A stretch of DNA of 64,000 nucleotides from Shewanella insulae (lineage in GTDB: Bacteria; Pseudomonadota; Gammaproteobacteria; Enterobacterales; Shewanellaceae), in the NCBI RefSeq assembly GCF_009831655.1, contig NZ_WRPA01000005.1, positions 1-64,000 of the forward strand, given 5' to 3'. The notes under the pieces are model-generated. The model worked only from the letters and a program-made list of their open reading frames with translations. It was not told the DNA's origin and searched no databases. The position numbers and the translations under genes are program-made. Positions 55,637-64,000 of the stretch are shown piece after piece; the first letter of the stretch is position 1; every line of letters begins with the position of its first letter.

Positions 55637-55752
55637 ATTAACAAAATTTTATGCACTAAGTCCCAGTCACCGGGGTGTCAAGCATTCACAATTGCCTGGG
55701 CACTCGGTATAGTAGGCCTCTGTTTAATCTGAATGCTGAGCCTTTGTTCTCT

Positions 55753-56151
55753 ATGTTTCGTTGGCCTATATCCGTTTACTACGAAGATACCGATGCCGGT
55801 GGAGTGGTGTATCACTCTAACTATCTTAACTTCTTCGAACGCGCCCGCACCGAGTGGTTAAAACAGATAGGAGTGAAGCAGACGCAGCTGCTGGCCGACG
55901 ATATCGCCTTTGTGGTGAAACACGCCGACATCGATTTTAAGGTGGCTGCGCGTTTCGAGCAGGACCTTTTCGTCGAGTCTGAGGTCATAGAGATGAAGAA
56001 GGCCTCCATGGTGTTTCGCCAGCGTCTACTGGACCAAGACGAAACCCTCTATTGTGAAGCACACATTCAGGTGGCCTGTGTGGCGCTATCGCGCATGCGG
56101 CCAAAAGCCATTCCCCATCATATTGTTCAGGAGTTAAAGGGTGGAAGCTGA
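55753..56151 (+). CDS. ybgC: YbgC acyl-CoA thioesterase
   Basis: 132 residues from the ATG at 55753; the 55675 frame adds 26 residues not in the family. The hot-dog fold signature [19 protein letters not shown] is present at the N-terminus, with catalytic Asp. It is the standard first gene of the tol-pal operon and overlaps tolQ by 11 bp. Confidence 0.93.
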   Translation: MFRWPISVYYEDTDAGGVVYHSNYLNFFERARTEWLKQIGVKQTQLLADDIAFVVKHADIDFKVAARFEQDLFVESEVIEMKKASMVFRQRLLDQDETLYCEAHIQVACVALSRMRPKAIPHHIVQELKGGS

Positions 56152-56830
56152 TATCTCTTTTATCGGGCTGTTTTTACAGGCCAGTCTATTAGTTAAATTC
56201 GTCATGTTGACGCTGCTGACATTGTCCGTGGTGTCTTGGGCGGTGATTATTCAGCGTAGACGCCTGCTGACATCGGCTCGTCAGCGTTCGCTCAAGTTTG
56301 AAGATAAGTTTTGGTCTGGTGTCGATCTCAATAAGCTCTATAAGGAACTGTCCGCTAGGCAGGAGAATATCACCGGCCTAGAAGCGATGTTTTATGCCGG
56401 CTTCAAAGAGTATGCCCGTCTGAGTAACCTCAATGGCAAGGTGCCGGCCGCCGTGATGGATGGTAGTTATCGCGCCATGCGCGTCTCGCTCTCCCGTGAG
56501 CTTGAGAAGCTGGAAACCCATCTGCCATTGCTGGCGACAATCGGTTCGACCAGTCCTTATATTGGCCTGTTTGGTACTGTATGGGGGATCATGAACTCCT
56601 TCATCGCCCTGGGCGCCGTTGAAAACGCTACCCTGGCCATGGTGGCGCCGGGTATCGCCGAGGCACTTATCGCCACGGCCATGGGCTTGTTTGCGGCGAT
56701 CCCTGCGGTTATTGCCTACAACCGCTTCTCCACTCAGGTGGAAAAGATTGAGATGTCTTACGCCAACTTTATGGAAGAGTTCTCCAGTATCTTGCATCGT
56801 CAGGCCTATAGTGAGAAGGAAGCCGGTTAA
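56141..56830 (+). CDS. tolQ: TolQ proton-channel subunit
   Basis: 229 residues from a GTG inside the ybgC end, with CAGGAG before it. Three helices (about 15-38, 135-158, 170-195) and the conserved region [22 protein letters not shown] (given as [15 protein letters not shown] and GIMN) are typical of ExbB/TolQ. It forms the motor with TolR using proton motive force. Confidence 0.96.
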   Translation: MEADISFIGLFLQASLLVKFVMLTLLTLSVVSWAVIIQRRRLLTSARQRSLKFEDKFWSGVDLNKLYKELSARQENITGLEAMFYAGFKEYARLSNLNGKVPAAVMDGSYRAMRVSLSRELEKLETHLPLLATIGSTSPYIGLFGTVWGIMNSFIALGAVENATLAMVAPGIAEALIATAMGLFAAIPAVIAYNRFSTQVEKIEMSYANFMEEFSSILHRQAYSEKEAG

Positions 56831-57264
56831 TGCAGCAGGGTTATCAACGTAAGAGGCGTCGCCCGGTAGCCGAGATCAACGTTGTACCTTATATCGACGT
56901 GATGTTGGTACTGCTTATCATATTCATGGTAACGGCGCCTATCGTAACTCAGGGGGTAAAGGTAGATCTGCCCCAGGGGGAGGCCGAGAGTCTACCTGCC
57001 GATAGCAAGCCGCCCGTGGTGGCCTCAATCGATGCCGATGGCGATTATTATCTGGATATTGGCAGTGCCAGCAGCAAAGAGGTGCTGGATCTCGAAGAGA
57101 TCGCCGTCAGAGTCAGCGCCATAGTACAGTTGGAGCCCGAGCGCCCGGTGGTGGTCAAGGCCGATAGAAGCATCCCCTATGAGCGGGTGATCCAGCTGAT
57201 GGTGACGTTACAAAAAGCAGGCGTACCTTCGGTAGGCCTGATGACAGATTCGCCTGAGGAGTAG
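56830..57264 (+). CDS. tolR: TolR proton-channel subunit
   Basis: 144 residues. One N-terminal helix contains the essential Asp in NVVPYIDVMLVLLIIFMV, and a periplasmic C-terminal domain follows. It starts on the last base of the tolQ stop (TAATG). Confidence 0.96.
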   Translation: MQQGYQRKRRRPVAEINVVPYIDVMLVLLIIFMVTAPIVTQGVKVDLPQGEAESLPADSKPPVVASIDADGDYYLDIGSASSKEVLDLEEIAVRVSAIVQLEPERPVVVKADRSIPYERVIQLMVTLQKAGVPSVGLMTDSPEE

Positions 57265-57267
57265 CAG

Positions 57268-58203
57268 GTGGCAGGGAAATCAGATTTTACCGTTCCATTC
57301 ATTATTTCAGCCGGCATTCATGTTGGCGTGATAGTGATCTTGGCCATGGGCGTCGATTTTAGTGAGAAGCCCAAGGTGGTGCCTCAGGCCAGTGCCCCGG
57401 CGGTGCAGGCCGTGGTTGTGGATCAGAAACGGGTCAATGCACAGGTTGAGAAGTTAAAAGCCGAGAAGCTGGCGGCTGAGCGCAAGGAGAAGGCGCGTCA
57501 GGAGGAGCTAGACCGTAAGGCCAGAGAGGCGCGTCAGGCCCGCGAACGAGAGCAGGCTCGGATCAAGAAGCTGGAGCAGGAGCGCAAGCAGAAAGAGCTA
57601 GAGACCCAAAACGCGGCTAAGGCAGCAAAGGCGGCCAAGCTCAAAGAGCAGCAGGAAAAGGAGAAGGCTGCTAAGGCGGAGGCTCAGCGTAAGAAGAAGG
57701 AAGCCGAGCGCAAGGCAGCCGAAGAGGCTGCTGCTAAAGCCGAGGCCAAGCGTAAGGCAGAAGAGGCAGCCGCTAAGAAGGCCGCCGAAGAGCGTAAGCG
57801 TAAGGCGGAAGCCGAGGCGAAACGTAAGGCGGAAGAGGCCGCGCGCCGTGAGCAGGAGCGTATGATGCAAGAGGCGTTGGCCGCCGAGCAGGCCGCACTG
57901 TCTCAGACCCGCAACAAGCAGGTGATGAGTGAGGTGCAGCGTTATACCTCGATGATCCGCGCCACGATTCAGCGCCACCTAGTGGTCGACGAGTCGATGC
58001 GAGGCAAGAGTTGCCGGGTATTCATTCGTCTGGCTAAAGATGGCTTTGTGACCGGTAACGAGATAGTGTCTGGCGATCCGGTTGTGTGCCGTGCGACTAA
58101 GGCGGCAATCAACAAGGCGGGACGTCTGCCTGTTTCGCCCGAGGCCGATGTCTATAACAAGCTAAAAGAGATTAATCTCACCGTACAACCGGAGTTTAAT
58201 TAG
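57268..58203 (+). CDS. tolA: TolA periplasm-spanning protein
   Basis: 311 residues from GTG at 57268 (3 bp after tolR). One N-terminal helix (about 9-29), a long Ala/Lys/Glu helical domain (about 50-205, low complexity), and a C-terminal globular domain with SCRVFIRLAKDGFV. It links the TolQR motor to TolB and Pal. Confidence 0.95.
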   Translation: MAGKSDFTVPFIISAGIHVGVIVILAMGVDFSEKPKVVPQASAPAVQAVVVDQKRVNAQVEKLKAEKLAAERKEKARQEELDRKAREARQAREREQARIKKLEQERKQKELETQNAAKAAKAAKLKEQQEKEKAAKAEAQRKKKEAERKAAEEAAAKAEAKRKAEEAAAKKAAEERKRKAEAEAKRKAEEAARREQERMMQEALAAEQAALSQTRNKQVMSEVQRYTSMIRATIQRHLVVDESMRGKSCRVFIRLAKDGFVTGNEIVSGDPVVCRATKAAINKAGRLPVSPEADVYNKLKEINLTVQPEFN

Positions 58204-58212
58204 AGGAGTTCC

Positions 58213-59538
58213 ATGAAAAACTTGGGAAGATGGCTCATCTTGGGGCTGGCATTTTTAACCATTCCGGCCAAGGCGGCACTGGATATTGTGATCACCGAAG
58301 GGGTCGATGCGGCGCGTCCTATCGCAGTGGTGCCTTTTGTGTGGCAGGGGAGTACACCCATGCCGCAACAGATCTCTGATGTGGTGATGTCGGATCTGAC
58401 CCGCAGCGGTACCTTTAAGCCGATGGACGAGTTGGGTCTGCCGCAGCGCAATTTAGGTTCGCTGGCGCAGATGGATTTAAAAGCCTGGTCGAACGTGGCC
58501 GCCGAGGCTGTGGTCATGGGAACGGTTAAACCCTATGGCCCAGACCAGTATCTGGTGAACTTCGAGCTTATCGATCTGGTTAAAGCCCAGATGCAGTCAG
58601 GTGGTCCACAGTCGGCCAGTGAGTACCTGCTCGACAGCCGTGAGACAGTGATCAGCAGCGCCCAGTTTAGGCAGTATGGTCATCGAATCAGTGATATCGT
58701 GTATGAGAAGCTCACCGGTATTCGTGGTGCCTTCCTGACCCGTATCTCCTACGTGGTGGTAGATCACAAGGCGAAATCGCCTTACAAGCTGATGATCGCC
58801 GATTACGATGGTTATAATGAGCAGATGTTACTGCGCTCGCCCGAGCCGCTGATGTCGCCAGTCTGGTCACCGGATGGTCGCCGTTTGGCTTATGTTAGTT
58901 TTGAGAACAAGAAGGCCGAGGTTTTTGTTCAGGATATCTATACTCAGCAAAGAACCAAGGTTACCAGCTTTCCTGGGATCAATGGTGCGCCTTCCTTCTC
59001 GCCAGACGGCAAGAAGTTAGCACTAACCCTGTCGAAAGATGGTCAGCCAGAGATCTATGTGGTCGATATTGCCACCAAGGCGATTAAACGTGTTACCAAC
59101 CATTATGCCATCGATACCGAGGCCTCTTGGACGCCTGATGGTAAGTCGCTGATCTTCACCTCGGAGCGTGGTGGTCGTCCGCAAATTTATCAGGTGGCCT
59201 TGGCATCGGGTAAGGTCACACGACTGACCTTCGAGGGGGAGTGGAACCTGGGTGGCTCTATCTCGCCCGATGGTCGGAGCATGGTGTTTGTGAATCGCAC
59301 CAACGGCAAGTTCAATATTGCCCGCATGGATCTTGAGACGCGTTTTATGCAGGTGCTGACCTCTACACGTTTGGATGAGTCGCCAAGCATAGCGCCTAAC
59401 GGTACCATGGTTATCTATGGCACTACCTATCAGGGTCAACAGGTGTTGGCGGCGGTCTCTATGGATGGACGATTTAAGGCAAGATTGCCAGTAGGTCAAG
59501 GGGAGGTAAAGTCTCCTGCTTGGTCACCTTTCTTATAA
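58213..59538 (+). CDS. tolB: TolB beta-propeller protein
   Basis: 441 residues with a signal peptide (1-21, ending AKA). After the N-terminal domain, six propeller repeats carry [29 protein letters not shown] and [21 protein letters not shown] lies before the ATG. It binds Pal and TolA in the periplasm. Confidence 0.96.
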   Translation: MKNLGRWLILGLAFLTIPAKAALDIVITEGVDAARPIAVVPFVWQGSTPMPQQISDVVMSDLTRSGTFKPMDELGLPQRNLGSLAQMDLKAWSNVAAEAVVMGTVKPYGPDQYLVNFELIDLVKAQMQSGGPQSASEYLLDSRETVISSAQFRQYGHRISDIVYEKLTGIRGAFLTRISYVVVDHKAKSPYKLMIADYDGYNEQMLLRSPEPLMSPVWSPDGRRLAYVSFENKKAEVFVQDIYTQQRTKVTSFPGINGAPSFSPDGKKLALTLSKDGQPEIYVVDIATKAIKRVTNHYAIDTEASWTPDGKSLIFTSERGGRPQIYQVALASGKVTRLTFEGEWNLGGSISPDGRSMVFVNRTNGKFNIARMDLETRFMQVLTSTRLDESPSIAPNGTMVIYGTTYQGQQVLAAVSMDGRFKARLPVGQGEVKSPAWSPFL

Positions 59539-59572
59539 ATTTACTACTGAGAACAAGATTAAGGATTACAAA

Positions 59573-60115
59573 ATGGATCTGAATAAGCTGTTTAAAGCTA
59601 TGGTTGTTGCCCTGCCGATTATGGCGATCAGCGCATGTAGCTCAACATCTGAGTCACAAACCGATGCGACCAGCTCGATGAGCGGCAGCGAAAGCAGTGA
59701 GATGAATGCCGGTGGTGGTGTTGAGACTGGTGGTGTAGCACCTATTCTGACGCCAGAAGAGCAGCAGCGTATTAAGTACCAGGAACTGCGTAAGGAACAT
59801 ATCATCTACTTCGATTTCGACCGCAGCTCGGTATCGTCTGACTTCTCAGAAGTGCTTAATGCTCATGGTGAGTACCTGCTTGAGCATCCTAATGTTCGCG
59901 TGATGATTGAAGGTCATGCCGATGAGCGCGGAACCCCTGAGTACAACATCGCTCTGGGTGAGCGCCGTGCCAAGGCCGTTGCCAAGTACCTGCAAAGCAT
60001 GGGTGTACTGCCGAGCCAGATGAGCATAGTGAGCTATGGTGAAGAGAAACCACAAGATTTCTCTCGCACCGATGATGGCTTTGCTAAGAACCGTCGTGCG
60101 GTATTGGTTTACTAA
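59573..60115 (+). CDS. pal: Pal peptidoglycan-associated lipoprotein
   Basis: 180 residues. The lipobox ISAC puts the lipidated Cys at residue 22. A Ser/Gly-rich linker follows. The OmpA-like domain has IIYFDFDRSSV near residue 80 and EGHADERGTPEYNIALGERRA near 117 (given as GHADERGTPEYNIALGERRA). Confidence 0.96.
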   Translation: MDLNKLFKAMVVALPIMAISACSSTSESQTDATSSMSGSESSEMNAGGGVETGGVAPILTPEEQQRIKYQELRKEHIIYFDFDRSSVSSDFSEVLNAHGEYLLEHPNVRVMIEGHADERGTPEYNIALGERRAKAVAKYLQSMGVLPSQMSIVSYGEEKPQDFSRTDDGFAKNRRAVLVY

Positions 60116-60134
60116 GCGTTAAATAGGGTTAACT

Positions 60135-60857
60135 ATGAAGACTGCCGTTGTTACCGCGGCGATTCTGATGAGTGTAGGCGTCGCGGTAGCGGCGCCTGCG
60201 CCCGTTGAGGATGTTGCCGGTGGTTCCTCCGAAGATAGGGTTGCGCGCCTTGAGCGTATTATAAAGGCCAAGCAGGCCGCAGAGTTTGAGATGCAGCAGC
60301 GTTTAGATACGCTCCAGCAAGAGGTGCTTGATCTGCGTGGCTTAGCTGAGCAGCAAAGTTATCAAATTAATCAGATGCTGCAGCGTCAGCGTCAGCTTTA
60401 TGATGACATCGCAAACCTGAGTAAGGCCAAGACGACTCAAGTGGTGGCAGCGCCAGTGGCTTCGAGTTCTGAGACCTCCTCACTCGGGGAAACCGCCAGC
60501 TATGAGCGCGCCGTTAATCTGGTGCTGAAAGAGCGTCAGTACGACGAAGCGATTCCTGCGTTTCGTGAGTTTATTGTGCAATACCCCAACTCGACCTATG
60601 CGGCGAATGCTAATTATTGGTTAGGCCAGTTACTCTATAACAAGGGTGAACTTGCCGATGCGGCCAAGGCCTTTAATACTGTGGTGAACCAGTTTAAAGA
60701 GTCGAATAAGCGTGGTGATAGTCTGGTGAAACTTGGCATGATTGCGCAGAAGCGTAACGATAATGCCGCTGCAAAACGTTACTACCAGCAAGTCGTTAGC
60801 GAGTACGCTAATAGCGCTGCGGCGCGTATCGCCAAACAGCAGATGGTGGGGCTTTAA
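60135..60857 (+). CDS. cpoB: CpoB cell-division coordinator
   Basis: 240 residues with a signal peptide (about 1-19), a coiled-coil (about 28-100) and C-terminal TPR repeats with YPNSTYAANANYWLGQLLYNKGE (given as YPNSTYAANANYWLGQL). It couples Tol-Pal with PBP1b/LpoB. Last protein gene of the operon, followed by tRNA-Lys genes as in E. coli. Confidence 0.95.
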   Translation: MKTAVVTAAILMSVGVAVAAPAPVEDVAGGSSEDRVARLERIIKAKQAAEFEMQQRLDTLQQEVLDLRGLAEQQSYQINQMLQRQRQLYDDIANLSKAKTTQVVAAPVASSSETSSLGETASYERAVNLVLKERQYDEAIPAFREFIVQYPNSTYAANANYWLGQLLYNKGELADAAKAFNTVVNQFKESNKRGDSLVKLGMIAQKRNDNAAAKRYYQQVVSEYANSAAARIAKQQMVGL

Positions 60858-60928
60858 TCTCTATTTAACCAAAAAACATACTCTTAGTCTGTTTTTCATG
60901 CAAACAAAAAAAAATGGGGAATTTGCAC

Positions 60929-60956
60929 TTGCATGAGAAGATGAAAAAGGTATTAT
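60929..60956 (+). promoter_or_regulatory. Promoter of the tRNA-Lys array
   Basis: TTGCAT (60929-60934), a 16-base gap, TATTAT (60951-60956), followed by a GC-rich stretch (GGCGCCC, 60958-60964) typical of stringently controlled stable-RNA promoters. Confidence 0.7.
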
Positions 60957-61016
60957 AGGCGCCCTCGAAGCGACGTAGTCGTTTGGGCGCTAAATCAAAG
61001 AGATTTAGTTGGAATT

Positions 61017-61092
61017 GGGTCGTTAGCTCAGTCGGTAGAGCAGTTGGCTTTTAACCAATTGGTCGAAGGTTCGAATCCTTCACGACCCACCA
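61017..61092 (+). tRNA. tRNA-Lys (TTT), copy 1
   Basis: 76 bases with acceptor stem GGGTCGT/ACGACCC, D-arm, anticodon loop CTTTTAA (anticodon TTT), T-arm GGTTCGAATCC and encoded CCA. Confidence 0.97.
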
Positions 61093-61130
61093 CTTTTCTA
61101 GCAGTGGTTAAACAGTTAGGCACCTAAGAT

Positions 61131-61206
61131 GGGTCGTTAGCTCAGTCGGTAGAGCAGTTGGCTTTTAACCAATTGGTCGAAGGTTCGAATCCTTCACGAC
61201 CCACCA
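61131..61206 (+). tRNA. tRNA-Lys (TTT), copy 2
   Basis: Identical to copy 1. The 38-base spacer after copy 1 and the one after copy 2 differ at only a few positions, so a 114-bp unit was duplicated. Confidence 0.97.
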
Positions 61207-61244
61207 CTTCTCTGACAGTGGTTAAACAGTTAGGCATCCAAGAT

Positions 61245-61310
61245 GGGTCGTTAGCTCAGTCGCTATTTTTAGAGAAAGGGCAGTTGGCTTTTAACCTCTG
61301 ATACAAGGTT
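61245..61310 (+). pseudogene. Decayed tRNA-Lys, copy 3
   Basis: The 5' half (GGGTCGTTAGCTCAGTCG) is intact, then bases are inserted in the D-arm (61263 on). The anticodon arm CAGTTGGCTTTTAACC survives, but the T-arm and acceptor 3' strand are lost. It cannot fold as tRNA. Confidence 0.85.
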
Positions 61311-61334
61311 AATCTTCATCAGTATCAACAATAT

Positions 61335-61410
61335 GGGTCGTTAGCTCAGTCGGTAGAGCAGTTGGCTTTTAACCAATTGGTCGAAGGTTCGAATCCTTCA
61401 CGACCCACCA
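61335..61410 (+). tRNA. tRNA-Lys (TTT), copy 4 (third intact)
   Basis: Identical to copies 1 and 2, including CCA. A different spacer follows. Confidence 0.97.
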
Positions 61411-61448
61411 CTTTCTCTAGGTGGTTAAATCAAGAGAGGGATTTAGAA

Positions 61449-61546
61449 AGTTGTTCGCTCGGTCGATGCTTTTAAAGCAAAGAGGTAGTTGGCTTTACTT
61501 TTTAACTCCACATTGGTCGAAGGTTCGAATCCTTCACGACCCACCA
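61449..61546 (+). pseudogene. tRNA-Lys derivative with two insertions, copy 5
   Basis: The T-arm, acceptor 3' strand and CCA are perfect. The 5' acceptor strand is replaced (AGTTGT), a ~15-base insert with a TGCTTT/AAAGCA hairpin lies in the D-loop, and extra bases break the anticodon arm. The same inserts occur in copy 7. Confidence 0.8.
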
Positions 61547-61624
61547 CTTTCTCTTGCTAGTTAATTCCTTCATTGCATTTTCCTATTTGAAATCGTTTTA
61601 ACTGAGCAGATATTAATTCTTTGA

Positions 61625-61702
61625 GATTAGCATCTAGTCAGTTGACTCTACTTTTTACCGCTATGTTGGTTTAAGGCTTGAATCCTTCGCGATCCCCCCC
61701 CC
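61625..61702 (+). pseudogene. Highly decayed tRNA-Lys, copy 6
   Basis: Scattered matches to the anticodon arm and T-arm (TTGGT, AAGGCTTGAATCCTTCGCGATCC) with many substitutions, ending in a run of C. An old remnant. The 61547-61624 stretch before it holds nothing else that I can name. Confidence 0.6.
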
Positions 61703-61737
61703 TTTCTAGGTGGTTAAATCAAGAGTAGGATTTAGGC

Positions 61738-61834
61738 AGTTGTTAGCTCAGTCGATGCTTTTAAAGCAAAGAGGCAGTTGGTTTTACTTTTTAACTCCAC
61801 ATTGGTCGAAGGTTCGAATCCTTCACGACTCACT
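61738..61834 (+). pseudogene. tRNA-Lys derivative with two insertions, copy 7
   Basis: Carries the same D-loop insert (ATGCTTTTAAAGCAA) and the same anticodon-arm insertion as copy 5, with an intact T-arm but a changed acceptor end (ACGACTCAC, no CCA). The upstream ~30 bases also match those before copy 5, so a block was duplicated. Confidence 0.8.
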
Positions 61835-61962
61835 TCTTCTGTTTTCAGTTGTCTCGCTTACCTAATTTTTTACTTTGCAGATTCAGTTCTAAGTCGCTAA
61901 GCATTGGTTGCCTTATTCAGCCGCATGGCTGCGAGTTAGGTTTGATGATGATTGAATTTGCC

Positions 61963-61990
61963 CCAACCTAGACTAATTCACTAGGTTTTT
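61963..61990 (+). terminator. Terminator of the tRNA-Lys array
   Basis: AACCTAG and CTAGGTT pair over a 9-base loop and are followed by TTT. The rest of 61835-62103 has no gene. Confidence 0.6.
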
Positions 61991-62103
61991 CTCGCATATT
62001 AGTCCTAGCTGTTCGACCTTGGTCTTATAGACGTTTTGCTAATGTTACTTGTTTGTTAACTCCGTCATATTCATTGCGATAATAATGAAAAGGGAGAGGA
62101 CAG

Positions 62104-63246
62104 ATGAAAAATGCAAAAGTGTCTTTGCTGGCTGCGGCGACCTTACTGGCGCTAGGTTCCAGTGCTGCAATGGCTGAGACAGAGTTCAAGTTTGGTGGCT
62201 ATGTGAAGGCCGATGTCATGTTCAGTGACTACAGCAATGGCGCACCGGACTCAGGCAATCTTTCTCGCCAGTTTTATGTCCCTGGTACCATTTATGGTAC
62301 GCCGGGCAATGGCAAACAAGTTGTCGATTTCCAAGCGAGAGAGTCTCGCTTTAATTTTAAGACGACGACAGATCTCGATGGTCATAAGCTGACAGGTTTT
62401 ATCGAGTTGGACTTCATGACCCATTCAGACGGTAACGAGAGGGTATCTAACAGCTACTCTCCCCGTATTCGTCATGCATTTGTGAGTTTTGACAACTGGA
62501 CCGTGGGTCAGACCTGGAGTACCTTCATGAATCCAGGCTCTCTGCCCGAGAACCTCGACTTTGTGGGCGCGGCCGAAGGTACACCTTTCGTACGCCAGAC
62601 GCAGGTTAGATACACCAATGGCGGTTTCCAGTTTGCCTTGGAAAACCCTGAAACCACAGTGACCCCTAATGGCGGTGGGGCGCGTATCACCAGCGGTAGC
62701 GGCATAGTGCCAGATTTCGTGGCGCGTTATAACTTCAAGACCCAAGGTGGTGCAAAGTTCACTCTGGCAGGTATTGGGCGTCAACTTAATCTTGAGAAGA
62801 ATGGCATTGACTCTCAGACCATGGGCTATGGCGTGAACTTTACCGGGGTGATTCCGGTTGGCGATGATGACCTTAAGTTATCGGCGACCGCGGGTGATGG
62901 CTTAGGGCGTTACATGGCGCTTAACTATGCCAATGCCGGAGTGCTGGACGCCGACGGTGACATCAAGACCATCAGCTCTTTCGGCGGTTTTGTCTCTTAT
63001 CGCCACTGGTGGAATGATAAATGGCGTTCAAGCTTTACCCTGTCAGGCTTTAAGGCCGATAACGATGTGGCCTTGACCGGCGGTGCGGTGAACGAAGAGT
63101 CTTACTCTGGTTACATTAACCTGCTCTATTCTCCAGTGAAGCCTATGACGGTTGGGGTGGAGTATATGTATGCGGAGAACACTAAACAAAATGGTGACAA
63201 GGGCGAGTTGAATCGCGTGATGTTCTCGGTGAAATATGTCCTATAA
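62104..63246 (+). CDS. DcaP-like outer-membrane porin
   Basis: 380 residues with a signal peptide (1-24, ending AMA). Beta-barrel pattern with alternating aromatic strands and a C-terminal Phe/Val-rich end (RVMFSVKYVL). The N-terminal FKFGGYVKADVMF and the FIELDFMTH segments fit the DcaP-like trimeric porin family. It probably takes up small carboxylates (inference). AGGGAGAGG precedes the ATG. Confidence 0.87.
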   Translation: MKNAKVSLLAAATLLALGSSAAMAETEFKFGGYVKADVMFSDYSNGAPDSGNLSRQFYVPGTIYGTPGNGKQVVDFQARESRFNFKTTTDLDGHKLTGFIELDFMTHSDGNERVSNSYSPRIRHAFVSFDNWTVGQTWSTFMNPGSLPENLDFVGAAEGTPFVRQTQVRYTNGGFQFALENPETTVTPNGGGARITSGSGIVPDFVARYNFKTQGGAKFTLAGIGRQLNLEKNGIDSQTMGYGVNFTGVIPVGDDDLKLSATAGDGLGRYMALNYANAGVLDADGDIKTISSFGGFVSYRHWWNDKWRSSFTLSGFKADNDVALTGGAVNEESYSGYINLLYSPVKPMTVGVEYMYAENTKQNGDKGELNRVMFSVKYVL

Positions 63247-63262
63247 GGGCGTGAAGTGAGCA

Positions 63263-63290
63263 TAAAAAAGGAGGCTTAGCCTCCTTTTTC
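63263..63290. terminator. Terminator between porin and grxA
   Basis: AAAAAGGAGGC and GCCTCCTTTTT pair with runs on both sides of convergent genes. Confidence 0.88.
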
Positions 63291-63300
63291 TTTGCTGTCG

Positions 63301-63558
63301 TTACAGCAGATTGTTGTCGCGAACATATTGTTCAAATTCGGTGCAGCCACCGATATGCTCTTGATCGATGAAGATCTGCGGCACGGTTTCAACTGGCTTG
63401 CCTACCGTCTTTTCCAGATCGGCCTTGGTGATACCCTCTGCATGAATATCGACATACTTAAATTTGAAATCATCGCGAGATTCAACCAGTTGCTCTGACA
63501 GTTGAACGGCTCTAACGCAGTAAGGGCAGCCTGGACGGCCGAAAATTACAACAAACAT
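63301..63558 (-). CDS. grxA: Glutaredoxin 1
   Basis: 85 residues from the ATG at 63558, the E. coli GrxA length. The active site GCPYC lies at residues 10-14 and TVPQIFID carries the cis-Pro. It reduces ribonucleotide reductase and other disulfides with glutathione. The longer frame to 63627 is rejected. Confidence 0.93.
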   Translation of the reverse strand: MFVVIFGRPGCPYCVRAVQLSEQLVESRDDFKFKYVDIHAEGITKADLEKTVGKPVETVPQIFIDQEHIGGCTEFEQYVRDNNLL

Positions 63559-63623
63559 ATTCGCTCCAGAAGTAAATGTTGGTGACTTTATACCATAGGC
63601 CGGCGGCGTTTGCATATGACTGA

Positions 63624-64000
63624 TCATACAAACTTATGCTGGCTGTCGAATCGGCCACGATAGTCGAAGAAACGCTCGACAAGTTCCCAGCCTCGTTTGC
63701 CCTTCTTGAGGAGCAGCAGATCCGGCATGCGAAAATGATCCCGGGCTGCGACCACCTGGTCAACCTTGTTAAAGGTGGGTTGTTTCTGGCCAGGAGTGCG
63801 GGTGTGTTGATGCACAAACACGCCATAGAAGGCGCGGATCTGCGCCTTGGTGGCAAAATTGAAGTAACAGCAGAAATCGTTGCCTTCGATATCTAGGTAA
63901 CGCACCCTGAGTCTGTCGTTGTCGGCCTCAAGTAGCATCTCCTGGCAGCGGAACAGGTGATGATGTTTCTGTTGCAAAACCTCTTTAAGGCGCTTGTCGG
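63624..64000 (-). CDS. Hypothetical protein, 5' end outside window
   Basis: The frame is open to the right edge, so the start is missing. The visible ~125 residues contain CCYFNFATKAQIRAFYGVF and end with RFFDYRGRFDSQHKFV. I do not recognise the family with confidence. It lies upstream of grxA on the same strand, 65 bp away. Confidence 0.65.
   Translation of the reverse strand, partial: DKRLKEVLQQKHHHLFRCQEMLLEADNDRLRVRYLDIEGNDFCCYFNFATKAQIRAFYGVFVHQHTRTPGQKQPTFNKVDQVVAARDHFRMPDLLLLKKGKRGWELVERFFDYRGRFDSQHKFV

Noticed and set aside
61017..61834. CRISPR-like array
   Set aside because: The regular repeats are tRNA-Lys copies with CCA ends, not CRISPR repeats; spacers are homologous to each other.

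Overview
The window reads as chromosome of a marine gammaproteobacterium, most likely Shewanella. Supporting points are the yejM-yejL-yejK block, rnt next to motY, a DcaP-type porin, the rpoE-chrR singlet-oxygen cluster, and a tol-pal-cpoB operon followed by tRNA-Lys genes. Almost all of it is dense, GC-rich core genome. The exception is the first ~3.6 kb, which is AT-rich and mobile in character.

Layout. (1) 1-3,660: an accessory island at the 3' end of a tRNA-Pro(GGG) gene. It holds two integron-type gene cassettes with recognisable attC sites, degraded IS110-like and IS630-like transposase remnants, and a two-gene unknown operon on the minus strand. No integron integrase lies inside the window. 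(2) 3,970-9,211: yejM, yejL, yejK, a PTPS/QueD-like gene and an M23 peptidase. (3) 9,384-20,166: a LON-domain gene, then an ECF sigma factor with its ChrR-type zinc anti-sigma factor, followed on the same strand by DUF523/DUF1722, photolyase, NTF2-like, SDR, FAD amine oxidase-like, DUF1365, cyclopropane fatty acid synthase, DUF2878, chalcone-isomerase-like and DUF3833 genes. This is a complete photo-oxidative (singlet oxygen) response locus. A TGATC-N17-GTA motif occurs before both the LON gene and rpoE. (4) 20,415-30,634: assorted enzymes and transporters, including a four-gene DUF1538-DUF1538-PII-CBS operon. (5) 30,878-48,946: a large DUF748 envelope protein, an iron-sulfur flavoreductase, asnB, an M28 peptidase, nagD, purMN, upp, an antiporter, a peroxiredoxin and a CYTH protein. 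(6) 49,143-55,594: a periplasmic binding protein, DUF3137, rnt, motY, a strong candidate for an unannotated small RNA (minus strand, ~52,944-53,111), and a prolyl oligopeptidase. (7) 55,753-60,857: ybgC-tolQRAB-pal-cpoB. (8) 60,929-61,990: a tRNA-Lys(TTT) array with three intact copies and four decayed ones; two of the decayed copies share the same insertions. (9) 62,104-64,000: porin, grxA and a gene cut by the window edge.

The most unusual items are the tRNA-Lys array with its shared-insertion derivatives, the sigma-independent-looking small RNA with a textbook promoter and terminator, the cassette island beside tRNA-Pro, and the PII/CBS-linked DUF1538 pair. All functions are read from motifs and remembered families. 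No database search was run.
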